Part shown: one piece after another, positions 1 through 7,665 of the stretch
Position numbering within the stretch: position 1 is the stretch's first letter
Layout: each line of letters starts with the position of its first letter
DNA from: Rhizobium bangladeshense
GTDB lineage: Bacteria; Pseudomonadota; Alphaproteobacteria; Rhizobiales; Rhizobiaceae
Direction of reading: 5' to 3'
Assembly: GCF_001662075.1 (NCBI RefSeq)
Contig: NZ_LYPL01000024.1
Coordinates: 1-54,241, forward strand
DNA length: 54,241 nucleotides
The notes under the pieces: generated by a model
Database searches by the model: none
Told to the model about the DNA's origin: nothing
Seen by the model: only the letters and a program-made list of their open reading frames with translations
Translations under genes and position numbers: made by a program

Positions 1-125
1 TCGGCCGTATGGCGCGTCGCGCGCGGAAAGTTGCCGCGGTGACGCTCGAGATCGGCAAAAACGCGGTAGCGGCCCTCGGCATGAAGCCCGTCCAGCTCGT
101 TTTTGAAAAATGCTTCGAAATCCAT
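1..125 (-). CDS. hemA: 5-aminolevulinate synthase, N-terminal fragment
   Basis: The gene reads leftward off the window edge, so only the first 41 residues are visible. They begin MDFEAFFKNELDGLHAEGRY, followed by RVFADLERHRGNFPRA, which is the characteristic N-terminus of alphaproteobacterial HemA. That enzyme is the pyridoxal-phosphate protein that condenses glycine and succinyl-CoA into 5-aminolevulinate, the first step of heme synthesis in these bacteria. The ATG at 125 has an AAGGAG ribosome site a few bases upstream. An anaerobox lies 54 bases upstream of the start, so this copy is probably induced at low oxygen to supply heme to the cbb3 oxidase encoded nearby. The rest of the protein cannot be judged. 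Confidence 0.9.
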   Translation of the reverse strand, partial: MDFEAFFKNELDGLHAEGRYRVFADLERHRGNFPRATRHTA

Positions 126-178
126 CACATGCTCCTTTTGCATGGCCCAAGCGATACATGGGACCAGCCGGTCGGTAT

Positions 179-192
179 TTGATCTCCGTCAA
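179..192 (-). promoter_or_regulatory. Anaerobox (FixK/FNR-type site) upstream of hemA
   Basis: TTGATCTCCGTCAA matches the rhizobial FixK/FnrN consensus TTGA(T/C)N4(A/G)TCAA exactly. It lies 54 bases before the hemA start, a suitable place for an activator site. The 371-base gap between hemA and the CBS gene holds this site and the hairpin at 418-449; I see no gene in it. Confidence 0.88.
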
Positions 193-417
193 GTTCGGCG
201 CAAGTCGCCCGCTTTGCTGGTCGTGATCGCAGCTTTCAGAATTTGGTTGTCCCGCAAACGCTGCGACAGATCAGCGTGCTGGCCGAGGCCCGCCGGCTGC
301 ATGACAGGAACACGCCGTCGACGTGATTGCTTTCCATCGAAGATTGGAGCCCGGCAACCGGGCGAATGTCAAAAGGCGAGTCGGGATTTTCCGTGTCAAA
401 CAGGGAAGTTGACAGAC

Positions 418-449
418 GGCTTGCTCGATCTTGATAGATCGAGCAAGCC
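418..449 (-). terminator. Perfect 13-bp hairpin after the CBS-BON gene
   Basis: GGCTTGCTCGATC and its exact reverse complement are separated by a 6-base loop (431-436). The hairpin lies 48 bases past the stop of the leftward CBS-BON gene. No T-run follows on the minus strand, so it may be a terminator of the non-canonical kind or an mRNA stabiliser. Confidence 0.6.
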
Positions 450-496
450 TCCTCGTCACTTGGCGCGATGACGGCGCGCCAATGCGACCCGAGCCT

Positions 497-1174
497 TCAA
501 TCCTGGCTGTGAACCGGCGACACCAGCAGGCAATCCTTGTAGCCGGCGATGCCGCCAAGCCCTTCGACGAGAACCTTGATCGCCCTGCGCTTGAGCTCGG
601 ATTCCACCTGGCCGTCGACCGTCACCTGGCCGTTGCGGACGGACACCTGCACCTTTTGCGGGGTGAGACCGAGATCTGATCTGAGCCGGGTGCGCACCGC
701 CAGCCGGATGGCATCGTCTTCTCGCGGCAATACCGTCGTCGGAGCCTCGGCGATGACTCGCAAAATATCCCTTCGGCTGACGATTCCGACCAGACGTTCG
801 TCTTCGACGATCGGCAGCCGCTTGATGCGGTGCACCTGCAGGCTTTCGGCGATATCGGAGACTTCGCTGTCCGGCCGCGCGACGATGACATCCTGGGACA
901 TGATGTCGGCGACGCACCATCCGTTGCTGCCGATATAGCGTTCGAGATCGATTTCGGAGATCAATTCCGGTGCGCGCGCGTGACGGGGCGCAAAACGAAC
1001 TTCCCGGCGTAACAGCAGATCGCCTTCCGTGACCATGCCGCAGACGCGTCCATGATCGTCAACGACGGGAAGGCCGCTGACGTGGTTTTGCAACATCATC
1101 GCGACCGCATGACGTACGCTGACATCAGGGCTGATCGAAACCACATTCGTGGTCATTATATCCCTTGCTTGCAT
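497..1174 (-). CDS. CBS-pair and BON domain protein
   Basis: The protein has two CBS motifs (roughly residues 1-60 and 88-145) followed by a BON domain (about 150-215). CBS pairs usually bind adenosyl nucleotides, and BON domains are thought to bind membranes or lipids, so a sensor role in energy or redox state is plausible but unproven. I chose the ATG at 1174 (MQARDIMTTNVV) because GAGG sits eight bases upstream and CBS-only homologues start this way; an in-frame ATG at 1195 has no ribosome site. An anaerobox 65 bases upstream makes it a probable FixK target. Similar CBS proteins belong to low-oxygen regulons in other bacteria. The exact ligand is unknown. Confidence 0.88.
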   Translation of the reverse strand: MQARDIMTTNVVSISPDVSVRHAVAMMLQNHVSGLPVVDDHGRVCGMVTEGDLLLRREVRFAPRHARAPELISEIDLERYIGSNGWCVADIMSQDVIVARPDSEVSDIAESLQVHRIKRLPIVEDERLVGIVSRRDILRVIAEAPTTVLPREDDAIRLAVRTRLRSDLGLTPQKVQVSVRNGQVTVDGQVESELKRRAIKVLVEGLGGIAGYKDCLLVSPVHSQD

Positions 1175-1238
1175 GGTCGCTGCCTCACTGCTCATGATTA
1201 TCGTCAGAATATGCTAGAGGCCGGCCGGTCGGATTGCT

Positions 1239-1252
1239 TTGATCTTCGTCAA
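1239..1252 (-). promoter_or_regulatory. Anaerobox upstream of the CBS-BON gene
   Basis: TTGATCTTCGTCAA fits the FixK/FNR consensus fully and lies 65 bases before the chosen CBS start. The stop codon of the ccmF stub falls inside it, so the truncated operon is joined directly to this promoter. Confidence 0.85.
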
Positions 1253-1371
1253 TCTGTTCCGGCCATCATCGCCCGGTCATGGCGGCGCGCACCGATGACA
1301 GGCACGATCGAGACGATCAGCGCCGTCGCCAGCGCCAGCACCAGGGCGTAATGGCCGATCTCGATGATCAT
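1249..1371 (-). pseudogene. ccmF: ccmF stub (first ~36 codons only)
   Basis: The ATG at 1371 overlaps the ccmE stop (ATGA). It reads MIIEIGHYALVLALATALIV and onward to RRHDRAMMA, the recognisable N-terminus of the heme lyase subunit CcmF. Homology then ends, and the frame closes after 40 residues in the TGA at 1251-1249, inside the next anaerobox. A normal CcmF has about 650 residues, so more than 90 percent is gone. The remaining peptide is one membrane segment and cannot work as heme lyase. The functional genes for cytochrome c maturation must lie elsewhere in the genome, since FixO and FixP need it. Confidence 0.85.
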
Positions 1372-1850
1372 GGCGTCGCCTTCGCCTCCTTCCGCTGGTT
1401 TTGTCCCCCTTGGCCTTCCTGCCACAGCCCCTGCGCCTTCAGCCGGTCGGCCACCTCCTTCGGCATATAGGTCTCGTCATGCTTGGCGAGCACGGTGTCG
1501 GCGACAAAGACGTTCGTGCCTGACGCAAACATGCCTTCGGTGACCACACCCTGGCCCTCGCGGAACAGATCCGGAAGGATGCCGGTATATTGGACCTTGA
1601 CCGCATTGGTGCTGCCGTCGGTGACTGTAAATTCCACCGTCGAGCCGGTGCCGCGCACGACGCTGCCCGCGCCCACCAGCCCGCCGAGCCGGATGCGGGT
1701 CTCCGGCGCCACCGGGGTCTTGGCCAGATCCGCCGGCATGTAGAAATAGGCCACCGACTGGCTGAAGGCGAACATCACCAACAGCACCGCCGCAAGGATG
1801 AAACCCATCCCGCCCGCGATCACCGCAAGGCGCTTCTGCTTGCGCGTCAT
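1368..1850 (-). CDS. ccmE: Cytochrome c maturation heme chaperone CcmE
   Basis: This 160-residue protein has the full CcmE layout: a short cytoplasmic N-terminus (MTRKQKRL), one membrane anchor (about residues 8-35), and a periplasmic OB-fold. It carries the heme-binding histidine at H124 and tyrosine at Y128 in LAKHDETYMP. The family covalently holds heme and hands it to CcmF/H for attachment to apocytochrome c. The start at 1850 has AAGGAG upstream and overlaps the stop of the ccmI remnant (ATGA). It is the only intact gene of a ccmIEF set, flanked by a frameshifted ccmI and a ccmF stub. An anaerobox heads the remnant. It could give extra heme chaperone when the cbb3 oxidase is made, or be a decaying duplicate. 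Confidence 0.92.
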   Translation of the reverse strand: MTRKQKRLAVIAGGMGFILAAVLLVMFAFSQSVAYFYMPADLAKTPVAPETRIRLGGLVGAGSVVRGTGSTVEFTVTDGSTNAVKVQYTGILPDLFREGQGVVTEGMFASGTNVFVADTVLAKHDETYMPKEVADRLKAQGLWQEGQGGQNQRKEAKATP

Positions 1851-2214
1851 CTCGAATCTCCTTGAACTGTCATGCGAGGCTCCCGCGCCAAGGCGGTCAG
1901 CGGCTTCGCGAGCGGAAGAACTGCGACGATGGCGAGCTTCGCCCATCGGCGCGCATGCGGCAGTTTCCGGCGGTCCTCAGGCTGCTGTTCGCTTGCCCTG
2001 AATAGCCGTGCAACTTCGGCACGGGCATATTCGTACTCGTTGCGCCCGAGCTGGTTCGTCTCCACCTCCCCGTCGAGTTCGCAAAGCTGTCTCTATAGAC
2101 CCGGCATGCGTCGTCGGCGCCACGGTCGATGCGGGCCGGGCTCGAAGCAAGCGGATGAAGAAGGGAGGCGATGACGGCAGTCGCGATGACCGCAAAAACA
2201 ATCCAGATAAGCAT
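1847..2214 (-). pseudogene. ccmI: ccmI (cycH) remnant, frameshifted and internally deleted
   Basis: The start MLIWIVFAVIATAVIASLLH and the following ACRVYRD resemble the membrane-anchored N-terminus of CcmI, the apocytochrome chaperone. Near base 2089 the frame breaks by one base. The continuation (QLCELDGEVETNQLGRNEYE, then YARAEVARLF) is in the next frame and runs to a TGA that overlaps the ccmE start. Total coding length is about 120 codons, against roughly 370 in the family, so most of the periplasmic TPR part is also missing. The stop-start overlap with ccmE is kept, which suggests decay happened while ccmE stayed translated. Confidence 0.78.
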
Positions 2215-2266
2215 GACGTCCAGGTGCCTTTTGCGCCTGAACATAACGGAGCAAGCGATCGCCACA

Positions 2267-2280
2267 TTGACGCCGGTCAA
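2267..2280 (-). promoter_or_regulatory. Anaerobox upstream of the ccmI-ccmE remnant
   Basis: TTGACGCCGGTCAA is a full match to the FixK/FNR consensus, 53 bases before the ccmI remnant start and about 32 bases past the Crp gene. A small hairpin (CGCCGG 2271-2276 with CCGGCG 2284-2289) overlaps the site. Confidence 0.75.
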
Positions 2281-2312
2281 ATTCCGGCGCTGTTACCGCC
2301 CTGCTTTCGAGG

Positions 2313-2978
2313 TCAACACGCTTTGCGCAGCAGATCGACGCTGTCGACCAGGACGACCTTGCCTCTGACTTCGACCCCTGCAGGAACAAGCGCGGCGAAA
2401 GCCCGCGAGAGGGCTTCGGGCGCAAGCCCCAGTTTGCCGGCCAGAATTCTCTTCCGGTACGGCAGCCGAAACGTGGCCTGCGATGCTGACGCCGGGCACC
2501 GGCTGGCGAGGTAATTTGCAACACGCTGGGCGGCCGTGTGCAGCCGGGCTCCCGCAATGCAATCCATCGCGCCGAGCAGATGCCGGGTCATGATGCGCAT
2601 GACGTTGTGATGCATGACGGGATATCGGTCGGTGAGCGCCCGCAATTGCGAAAGTTCGAACAACGCGACCTCCGCCCCGTCTGCTGACCACGCGCTATAG
2701 GCGTAGGCGCCGCCTCCCGACAGCAGATATTCGCCGAACGTGTCGCCCGGCTCGCAGATGCAGATATCTGCCTCGCGCCCGGCGGTCTCCGACTTTGAAA
2801 GCCGCACGAAGCCGCGCATGACGCAATAGACGAAGGAACCCTGCTCGCCCTCGGCGATGATCCGCTCGTCCGGTGCGAAGCTCCGGAACTGAGCCGTGGC
2901 GGCAAAGTCTTCTATCGTCGCCTCGTCCAGGCTGTCGAACAGATCAGACCGCAAAAGTATGGGATTTTTCGCAAGCAT
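2313..2978 (-). CDS. Crp/Fnr-family regulator (DNR/NnrR-like, no N-terminal cysteines)
   Basis: This 221-residue protein has a cyclic-nucleotide-binding-type beta-roll (about residues 10-125) and a C-terminal winged helix. The recognition helix AGKLGLAPEALSRAFAAL carries the E-x-x-SR pattern used to read TTGA half-sites. It has no FNR-type cysteine cluster near the N-terminus, so it should not hold an oxygen-labile iron-sulfur cluster like FnrN. The helix and the LPYRKRILAGKLG stretch look closest to DNR/NnrR nitric-oxide-type regulators, but this is from memory of the family. It starts 30 bases after fixS with AAGGA upstream and is probably the last gene of the fixGHIS transcript. It may fine-tune the same anaeroboxes. 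Confidence 0.85.
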   Translation of the reverse strand: MLAKNPILLRSDLFDSLDEATIEDFAATAQFRSFAPDERIIAEGEQGSFVYCVMRGFVRLSKSETAGREADICICEPGDTFGEYLLSGGGAYAYSAWSADGAEVALFELSQLRALTDRYPVMHHNVMRIMTRHLLGAMDCIAGARLHTAAQRVANYLASRCPASASQATFRLPYRKRILAGKLGLAPEALSRAFAALVPAGVEVRGKVVLVDSVDLLRKAC

Positions 2979-3008
2979 CGGTCGTCCTTTCGTTGGCCTG
3001 TGTGCGGT

Positions 3009-3167
3009 TCAAGATTTTTTCCGATCGGTCTCGTCCTCGTCGAGGATTCGCCAGGCGGCGCCCTCAAGATCGTCGTACTGGCCGCTTTTCAGCGACCAGA
3101 GGAACGCCAGCAGGCCCATTCCTCCCATCAGCAGCGCGATCGGTATCAGATAGATCAGCATGTTCAT
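3009..3167 (-). CDS. fixS: cbb3 oxidase maturation protein FixS (CcoS)
   Basis: This 52-residue protein has one N-terminal membrane helix (MNMLIYLIPIALLMGGMGLL), then FLWSLKSGQYDDLEGAAWRI, which is the FixS/CcoS signature, and a short acidic tail. CcoS is needed for putting heme b and copper into CcoN. The ATG at 3167 overlaps the fixI stop as ATGA, which fixes the start. It is too short for most ORF thresholds but is clearly real from family, position and coupling. Confidence 0.95.
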   Translation of the reverse strand: MNMLIYLIPIALLMGGMGLLAFLWSLKSGQYDDLEGAAWRILDEDETDRKKS

Positions 3168-5449
3168 GCGGTTTTGACCTCCGCATTCTCGCGGGCGCGC
3201 GCCACGGTCGGCAGGCCGGGCCGGTCGCCGAAGGCGTTCAACCGGAGCGCGTTCGTCACGACGATGATCGACGATGTCGACATGGCCACCGCCGCGATCA
3301 GCGGCGTCGCCAGTCCGGCGATCGCGATCGGCACCGCCAGCACGTTGTAACCGATGGCGAGGGCAAAGTTCTGCCGAATGAGGCTGGCGGATCGTCGCGC
3401 AACGGCGATCGCTTCCGGGACGGCATCAATCCGGTCGTGGAAAAAGACGAGGTCGGCGGCCTGCCTGCCGATGTCGGATGCCGTGGCAGGCGCCATCGAG
3501 ACATGCGCGGCGGCAAGCGCGGGAGCGTCGTTGATGCCGTCGCCGATCATGAGCACGCGGTGGCCTTCGGCGCTCAGCTTCCGGCATTCCTCGACCTTCT
3601 GTTTCGGCGCCAAAGCGCCCATGGCCATGTCGATACCGAGAGCTTGCGCCGTATTGTCGACGACGGTCTGCCTGTCGCCTGAAATCATCAGCGTTTCAAG
3701 GCCGGTTGCGGCAAGCTGGCGGACGGCCGAGGCCGCGCCCGGGCGAAGCGTGTCGTCGAACAGGAAACGGGCGAGATCGGCGCCGTTCTTCGACAGGACC
3801 ACTTCCGAAAACGGGCTTTCGGCCCCGGGCGTGAAGGCCGTTCCGCAGGCAAAGGCCCGGTTGCCCAGCCGGTAGACGTCCGCTCCTTTCCGGGCTTCCA
3901 GTCCCCCGCCGGGGATCTCCGTGACCCTGTCGAAGGCGACGGAGGAAACAGGCTCCATGTCCCGCACCAGAGCCTGGGAAAGGGGATGGCGTGAATGTGC
4001 CGCCAATGCGCAGGCGATGGCGGTATTGTCCGCGTCGATCCTTTCGGCCCGCACGAGGCGGGGCCGGCCCATCGTCAGCGTGCCGGTCTTGTCGAAGGCC
4101 ACGATATCCGCCTCGGCCAGCCTTTCGAGGGCCGAACCGTCCTTGACCATGATGCCATTGCGGAAAAGCTCGCCGGCGGCGACCACCTGGACGACGGGCA
4201 CGGCAAGACCCAATGCGCAGGGGCAGGTAATGATCAGCACCGCGACCGCGACCAGCATAGCCTGTTTCCAGTCGCCGCCACACAAGCCCCAGGCGAGGAA
4301 GGAGGCGAGCGCCAAAAGGTGCACGGCCGGGGAATAGAGTGCTGCGGCCCGATCGGCGATCCGGCGATAGCGAACCCTGCCACCCTCGGCCGCTTCCATC
4401 AGGCCGATGATCTCCGAAAGAAGCGAATCCCTCGCCACTTTCGTCGCCCGCAGAACGAGCGAGCCGGTCAAGTTCATCGCACCCGAATTCACCGCGCTGC
4501 CTGCGGCGACAGCGACCGGGCTGCTCTCGCCGGTGACGATGGAGAGGTCGACGTCGCTCTCGCCGCTGACGACTTTGCCGTCGACGGGAACACGTTCGCC
4601 GGCCGCAATCGCGATGTCATCTCCGACCGCGATCTCTTCCACCGCGACGTAGTGCCGCGATCCGTCCGGCATCATCAAGAGCGCCCCACGCGGCGCCAGT
4701 CTCGCAAGCCCGTTGATCGCCGCGCGCGCCTTTTCCCGCATTACATGATCGAGGGTTCTGCCGATCAGCAGGAAGAACAGCAGGGACACCGAAGCGTCGA
4801 ACCAGGCATGTTCACCATGATGCATGGTCTCCCACAAGGAGACGGCATAAGAGAGCGCCACGGCAAGCGAGATCGGAACGTCCATGTTGGTGCGCCCACG
4901 TTTCAGCGCGTTCCAGGCCGATTTGAAGAAGAAGCGTCCTGCATAGACCAGCGCGGGCGCCGCGATCATCGCCGAGATCCAGTGAAACATGTCGCGCGTC
5001 GCCGCATCGGCGCCCGACCAGACCGACACCGAGAGCAGCATGATGTTCGCGGCGGCAAAGCCGGAGACGCCGATCGCCAGCAGCAGCTGGTTCCGGATCC
5101 TGTCGGTTTCGGGCGCCGTCGACGTGATGAGATGCGCGCGGTATCCGGCCGCATTGACCACCGCGAGCATTTCGGAAGGATCGGTCGTCCGCCCGTCGAT
5201 CTCCTCCTGATAGACGCAGCTAACCCGTCTGGCGGTGAGATTGACCCGTGCTTTCCGGACAAAGGCGAGCGCCGACAGCGCGCTTTCGATGGTCGATATG
5301 CAGCCGCCGCAATGAATGTCGGGTACGCTGAGGTCGAGCTGGTGCAATCCGGCCCCGAGCGGATGGCTGGCAAGGCGGACTTCCTCGGCGCTGGAGGATG
5401 TCGCGCTGAGGGCGAGAACGCTTTCCGTATCCATCGAGCAGCAGGTCAT
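3164..5449 (-). CDS. fixI: P1B-type copper-transporting ATPase FixI (CcoI)
   Basis: This 761-residue pump has a cysteine-rich N-terminus and a metal-binding domain with CGGC at residues 47-50. The membrane metal site CPC lies in TCPCALGLAVP, the phosphorylation motif is DKTGTLT, and the hinge is GDGINDAPAL. Length and order agree with CcoI/CtpA2-type exporters that deliver copper for the binuclear centre of the cbb3 oxidase, not for detoxification. The start overlaps the fixH stop (ATGA) and the end overlaps fixS, as in the usual fixGHIS operon. All key residues are present. Confidence 0.96.
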   Translation of the reverse strand: MTCCSMDTESVLALSATSSSAEEVRLASHPLGAGLHQLDLSVPDIHCGGCISTIESALSALAFVRKARVNLTARRVSCVYQEEIDGRTTDPSEMLAVVNAAGYRAHLITSTAPETDRIRNQLLLAIGVSGFAAANIMLLSVSVWSGADAATRDMFHWISAMIAAPALVYAGRFFFKSAWNALKRGRTNMDVPISLAVALSYAVSLWETMHHGEHAWFDASVSLLFFLLIGRTLDHVMREKARAAINGLARLAPRGALLMMPDGSRHYVAVEEIAVGDDIAIAAGERVPVDGKVVSGESDVDLSIVTGESSPVAVAAGSAVNSGAMNLTGSLVLRATKVARDSLLSEIIGLMEAAEGGRVRYRRIADRAAALYSPAVHLLALASFLAWGLCGGDWKQAMLVAVAVLIITCPCALGLAVPVVQVVAAGELFRNGIMVKDGSALERLAEADIVAFDKTGTLTMGRPRLVRAERIDADNTAIACALAAHSRHPLSQALVRDMEPVSSVAFDRVTEIPGGGLEARKGADVYRLGNRAFACGTAFTPGAESPFSEVVLSKNGADLARFLFDDTLRPGAASAVRQLAATGLETLMISGDRQTVVDNTAQALGIDMAMGALAPKQKVEECRKLSAEGHRVLMIGDGINDAPALAAAHVSMAPATASDIGRQAADLVFFHDRIDAVPEAIAVARRSASLIRQNFALAIGYNVLAVPIAIAGLATPLIAAVAMSTSSIIVVTNALRLNAFGDRPGLPTVARARENAEVKTA

Positions 5450-5931
5450 TGGCCGAACTCCGCGGTATCGAAGCGCTTGGCCTCGTGCATGATGACCACG
5501 CCGTTCCGCCTCGATATAGCTTCGACGATCCAGTCGCCATCGGCGACCTCATGATCGGCTTCGAACCGTCCCCCGCCGGTCTTGCGCAACGTCAGGCTGA
5601 AATCCTCATGATCGCCGACGGGCCGTCTGAAGTTCAGCGTGACATCGTCGATGATCGCAGGCGCGCCCCCCTTGCCGTGGATCTCGTAGCGGATCGCGCT
5701 GCCCTTGAGGGAGAGAGCGCCCTCGACGCCTGAGGCGGCCATCGCCTTCATCGCTGCCGCCTTGCCATTGAATTGCTGGCTGGCCACATAAGTATTTTCC
5801 ACAACCAGGCCGCTCCAGCTGGACGAGGCATAGACGGCCATGGTGACGTTGATGGCGATCACCACGGCGAAGAATGCCGAGATCGCAAGCAGCATGTGCC
5901 AGCCGGTAAAACCATGAGTGGAAGCCTTCAT
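5446..5931 (-). CDS. fixH: cbb3 oxidase assembly protein FixH (CcoH)
   Basis: This 161-residue protein has a single N-terminal membrane helix (about residues 12-35, MLLAISAFFAVVIAINVTMA) and a periplasmic beta-rich domain. It includes the family pattern VYASSSWSGLVVENTYVASQ. CcoH interacts with the oxidase during assembly and is needed for stable cbb3 complex. It overlaps fixG upstream and fixI downstream by ATGA, so all four are translationally coupled. Confidence 0.94.
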   Translation of the reverse strand: MKASTHGFTGWHMLLAISAFFAVVIAINVTMAVYASSSWSGLVVENTYVASQQFNGKAAAMKAMAASGVEGALSLKGSAIRYEIHGKGGAPAIIDDVTLNFRRPVGDHEDFSLTLRKTGGGRFEADHEVADGDWIVEAISRRNGVVIMHEAKRFDTAEFGQ

Positions 5932-7496
5932 TTCCCGTCTCCCGGTGCATTGAACGCCGCGCGATAGGTCGCCCGGTCGGCATGGCCCGTATCCTCGATG
6001 ACGAAGAGGAATTCATTGATCTCGGCTCCGTCGGGCTTGCGGGTGACGAAGACCTTGAGCGTCGTGGCCGCGTCGGGTTCGGCGTGGACAGTGAAGCTGC
6101 GGCCATCCTGCCGGCCGAATTCGGGAATGCGCATTGTGCCCCCCTCCAGCCCGACGAGGATGATGGTGACGTCCCGCGGCGTCGGCACCATGTTGAGGAC
6201 GCGCAGCGTATAGCCGTTGCGGATTGAACCGTCGCTTTCCAGAACATATTGAGGATTGCGGTCGTGGACGACGTTGAGCTCGAGCCGTTCGCGGAAAGCG
6301 AGATGGACGACCATGGCGATGCCAATCGATGCCCAAACAACGGCGTAGAAAATGATTCTGGGGCGAAAGATGATGCGCCAGTCGAAATGCCGGACCGCCG
6401 GGATGAAGCTTCCATCGTCGTTTCGGACCTTGGAGGGCTGGATGGCTGTCCGCCCTCCGTCCGTAGCAAGCGACATGTTGCTCGAATATTCGCTGAGCGT
6501 CGCATAGGCGATCAGGCCGCGCGGCTTTCCCAGCTTGTCCATGACGCCGTCACAGGCGTCGATGCAGAGGGCGCAGGTGATGCATTCCATCTGCTGGCCG
6601 TCGCGAATGTCGATCCCCATCGGGCAGACCGCGACGCAGGCATTACAATCCACGCAATCGCCGACCGGCAGGCCCTTGGCCTGGGCCTTCTTGGTGTGGC
6701 GCGACCGCTGCTCGCCCCGCCAGTCATTATAGGTGACCACAAGCGAATTCTCGTCGAGCATGGCGCCTTGGATGCGCGGCCACGGACACATATAGGTGCA
6801 CACCTGCTCGCGCATGAGACCGCCGAGAACATAGGTCGTGGCGGTCAGAATGGCGATCGTGGCATAGGCAGGGGCAGGAGCACTGCCGGTCAACAGCGAC
6901 GCTGCCAGGCTCGGCGCGTCGGCAAAATAGAAGATCCATGCTCCGCCAGTGGCCACGCCGATCAGCAGCCAGATCGCATGCTTGGTCACCCGCTTCCTGA
7001 TCTTGCCGAAGGTGAAGGGGCCAGCGTCGAGCTTCATCCGCGCGTTACGATCGCCTTCGATGGCGCGTTCGACGACAAGAAAAAGATCGACCCAGACGGT
7101 CTGCGGACAGGCGTAGCCGCACCAGGCGCGGCCGACCGCAGCGGTGACGAGAAAGAGGCCGAACCCGGCCATGACCAGCAGCCCCGCAACATAGTAAAAT
7201 TCCTGCGGCCAGATCTCGATGAAGAAAAAGAAGAAGCGTCGCGAGGAGAGGTCGATGAGGATTGCCTGGTCAGGTGCAAAGGGACCGCGATCCCAACGGA
7301 TCCACGGCGCGAGGTAGTAAATGCCGAGCGTGATCAGCATCACGATCCATTTGAACCGGCGGAATCGCCCCTCGGCGCGCTTTGGAAAAATCTTCTTGCG
7401 CGGCGCATAGAGAGGCTGGCGGTTGCGCCGGGCATTGACCGGCTCGACGCTGACGCGCTCGATGTCGTTTGGATCGGGAGCGGTATAAAGATTCAT
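5928..7496 (-). CDS. fixG: Membrane iron-sulfur protein FixG (CcoG)
   Basis: This 522-residue protein has several membrane helices in the N-terminal half, including WCGYACPQTVWVDLF. Two ferredoxin-like clusters follow (CVDCNACVAVCP and CITCALCIDAC, around residues 275-320), and an immunoglobulin-like C-terminal domain begins at roughly residue 400. CcoG proteins have been linked to copper reduction during oxidase assembly. It heads the fixGHIS operon. The ATG at 7496 is preceded by an anaerobox 53 bases upstream and by the terminator of the fixNOQP operon, so fixGHIS has its own low-oxygen promoter. Confidence 0.96.
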   Translation of the reverse strand: MNLYTAPDPNDIERVSVEPVNARRNRQPLYAPRKKIFPKRAEGRFRRFKWIVMLITLGIYYLAPWIRWDRGPFAPDQAILIDLSSRRFFFFFIEIWPQEFYYVAGLLVMAGFGLFLVTAAVGRAWCGYACPQTVWVDLFLVVERAIEGDRNARMKLDAGPFTFGKIRKRVTKHAIWLLIGVATGGAWIFYFADAPSLAASLLTGSAPAPAYATIAILTATTYVLGGLMREQVCTYMCPWPRIQGAMLDENSLVVTYNDWRGEQRSRHTKKAQAKGLPVGDCVDCNACVAVCPMGIDIRDGQQMECITCALCIDACDGVMDKLGKPRGLIAYATLSEYSSNMSLATDGGRTAIQPSKVRNDDGSFIPAVRHFDWRIIFRPRIIFYAVVWASIGIAMVVHLAFRERLELNVVHDRNPQYVLESDGSIRNGYTLRVLNMVPTPRDVTIILVGLEGGTMRIPEFGRQDGRSFTVHAEPDAATTLKVFVTRKPDGAEINEFLFVIEDTGHADRATYRAAFNAPGDGK

Positions 7497-7548
7497 GGGA
7501 CCTGTCCGGTTTCAGCCGCTCTTGTCCCATCCGCGGCACATCCGTTCC

Positions 7549-7562
7549 TTGATGCAGATCAA
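7549..7562 (-). promoter_or_regulatory. Anaerobox upstream of fixG
   Basis: TTGATGCAGATCAA is a perfect palindromic FNR/FixK site, 53 bases before the fixG start and just past the terminator at 7583-7613. This is the expected FixK-dependent promoter of fixGHIS. Confidence 0.93.
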
Positions 7563-7582
7563 GAAAGACCTTTCCGGAAGCG

Positions 7583-7613
7583 AAAAGGCCACGCCTGGGG
7601 TAAGGGCGTGGCC
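7583..7613 (-). terminator. Rho-independent terminator of the fixNOQP operon
   Basis: A perfect 9-bp stem (GGCCACGCC 7587-7595 with GGCGTGGCC 7605-7613) has a 9-base loop and is followed on the minus strand by TTTT. It lies after the small ORF and before the fixG promoter, and so separates the two fix operons. Confidence 0.85.
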
Positions 7614-7665
7614 GGAGGACAGCGGGGGAGAAACACCGCTGGGACGTCCTCGACAGGAACTGACA

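Noticed and set aside
431..444. TTGATAGATCGAGC at the loop of the hairpin after the CBS gene
   Set aside because: Only one half-site of an anaerobox is present; it is explained by the hairpin.
3995..5554. 519-codon plus-strand ORF over fixI and fixH
   Set aside because: It is antisense to FixI, whose motifs are complete, and lacks any domain.
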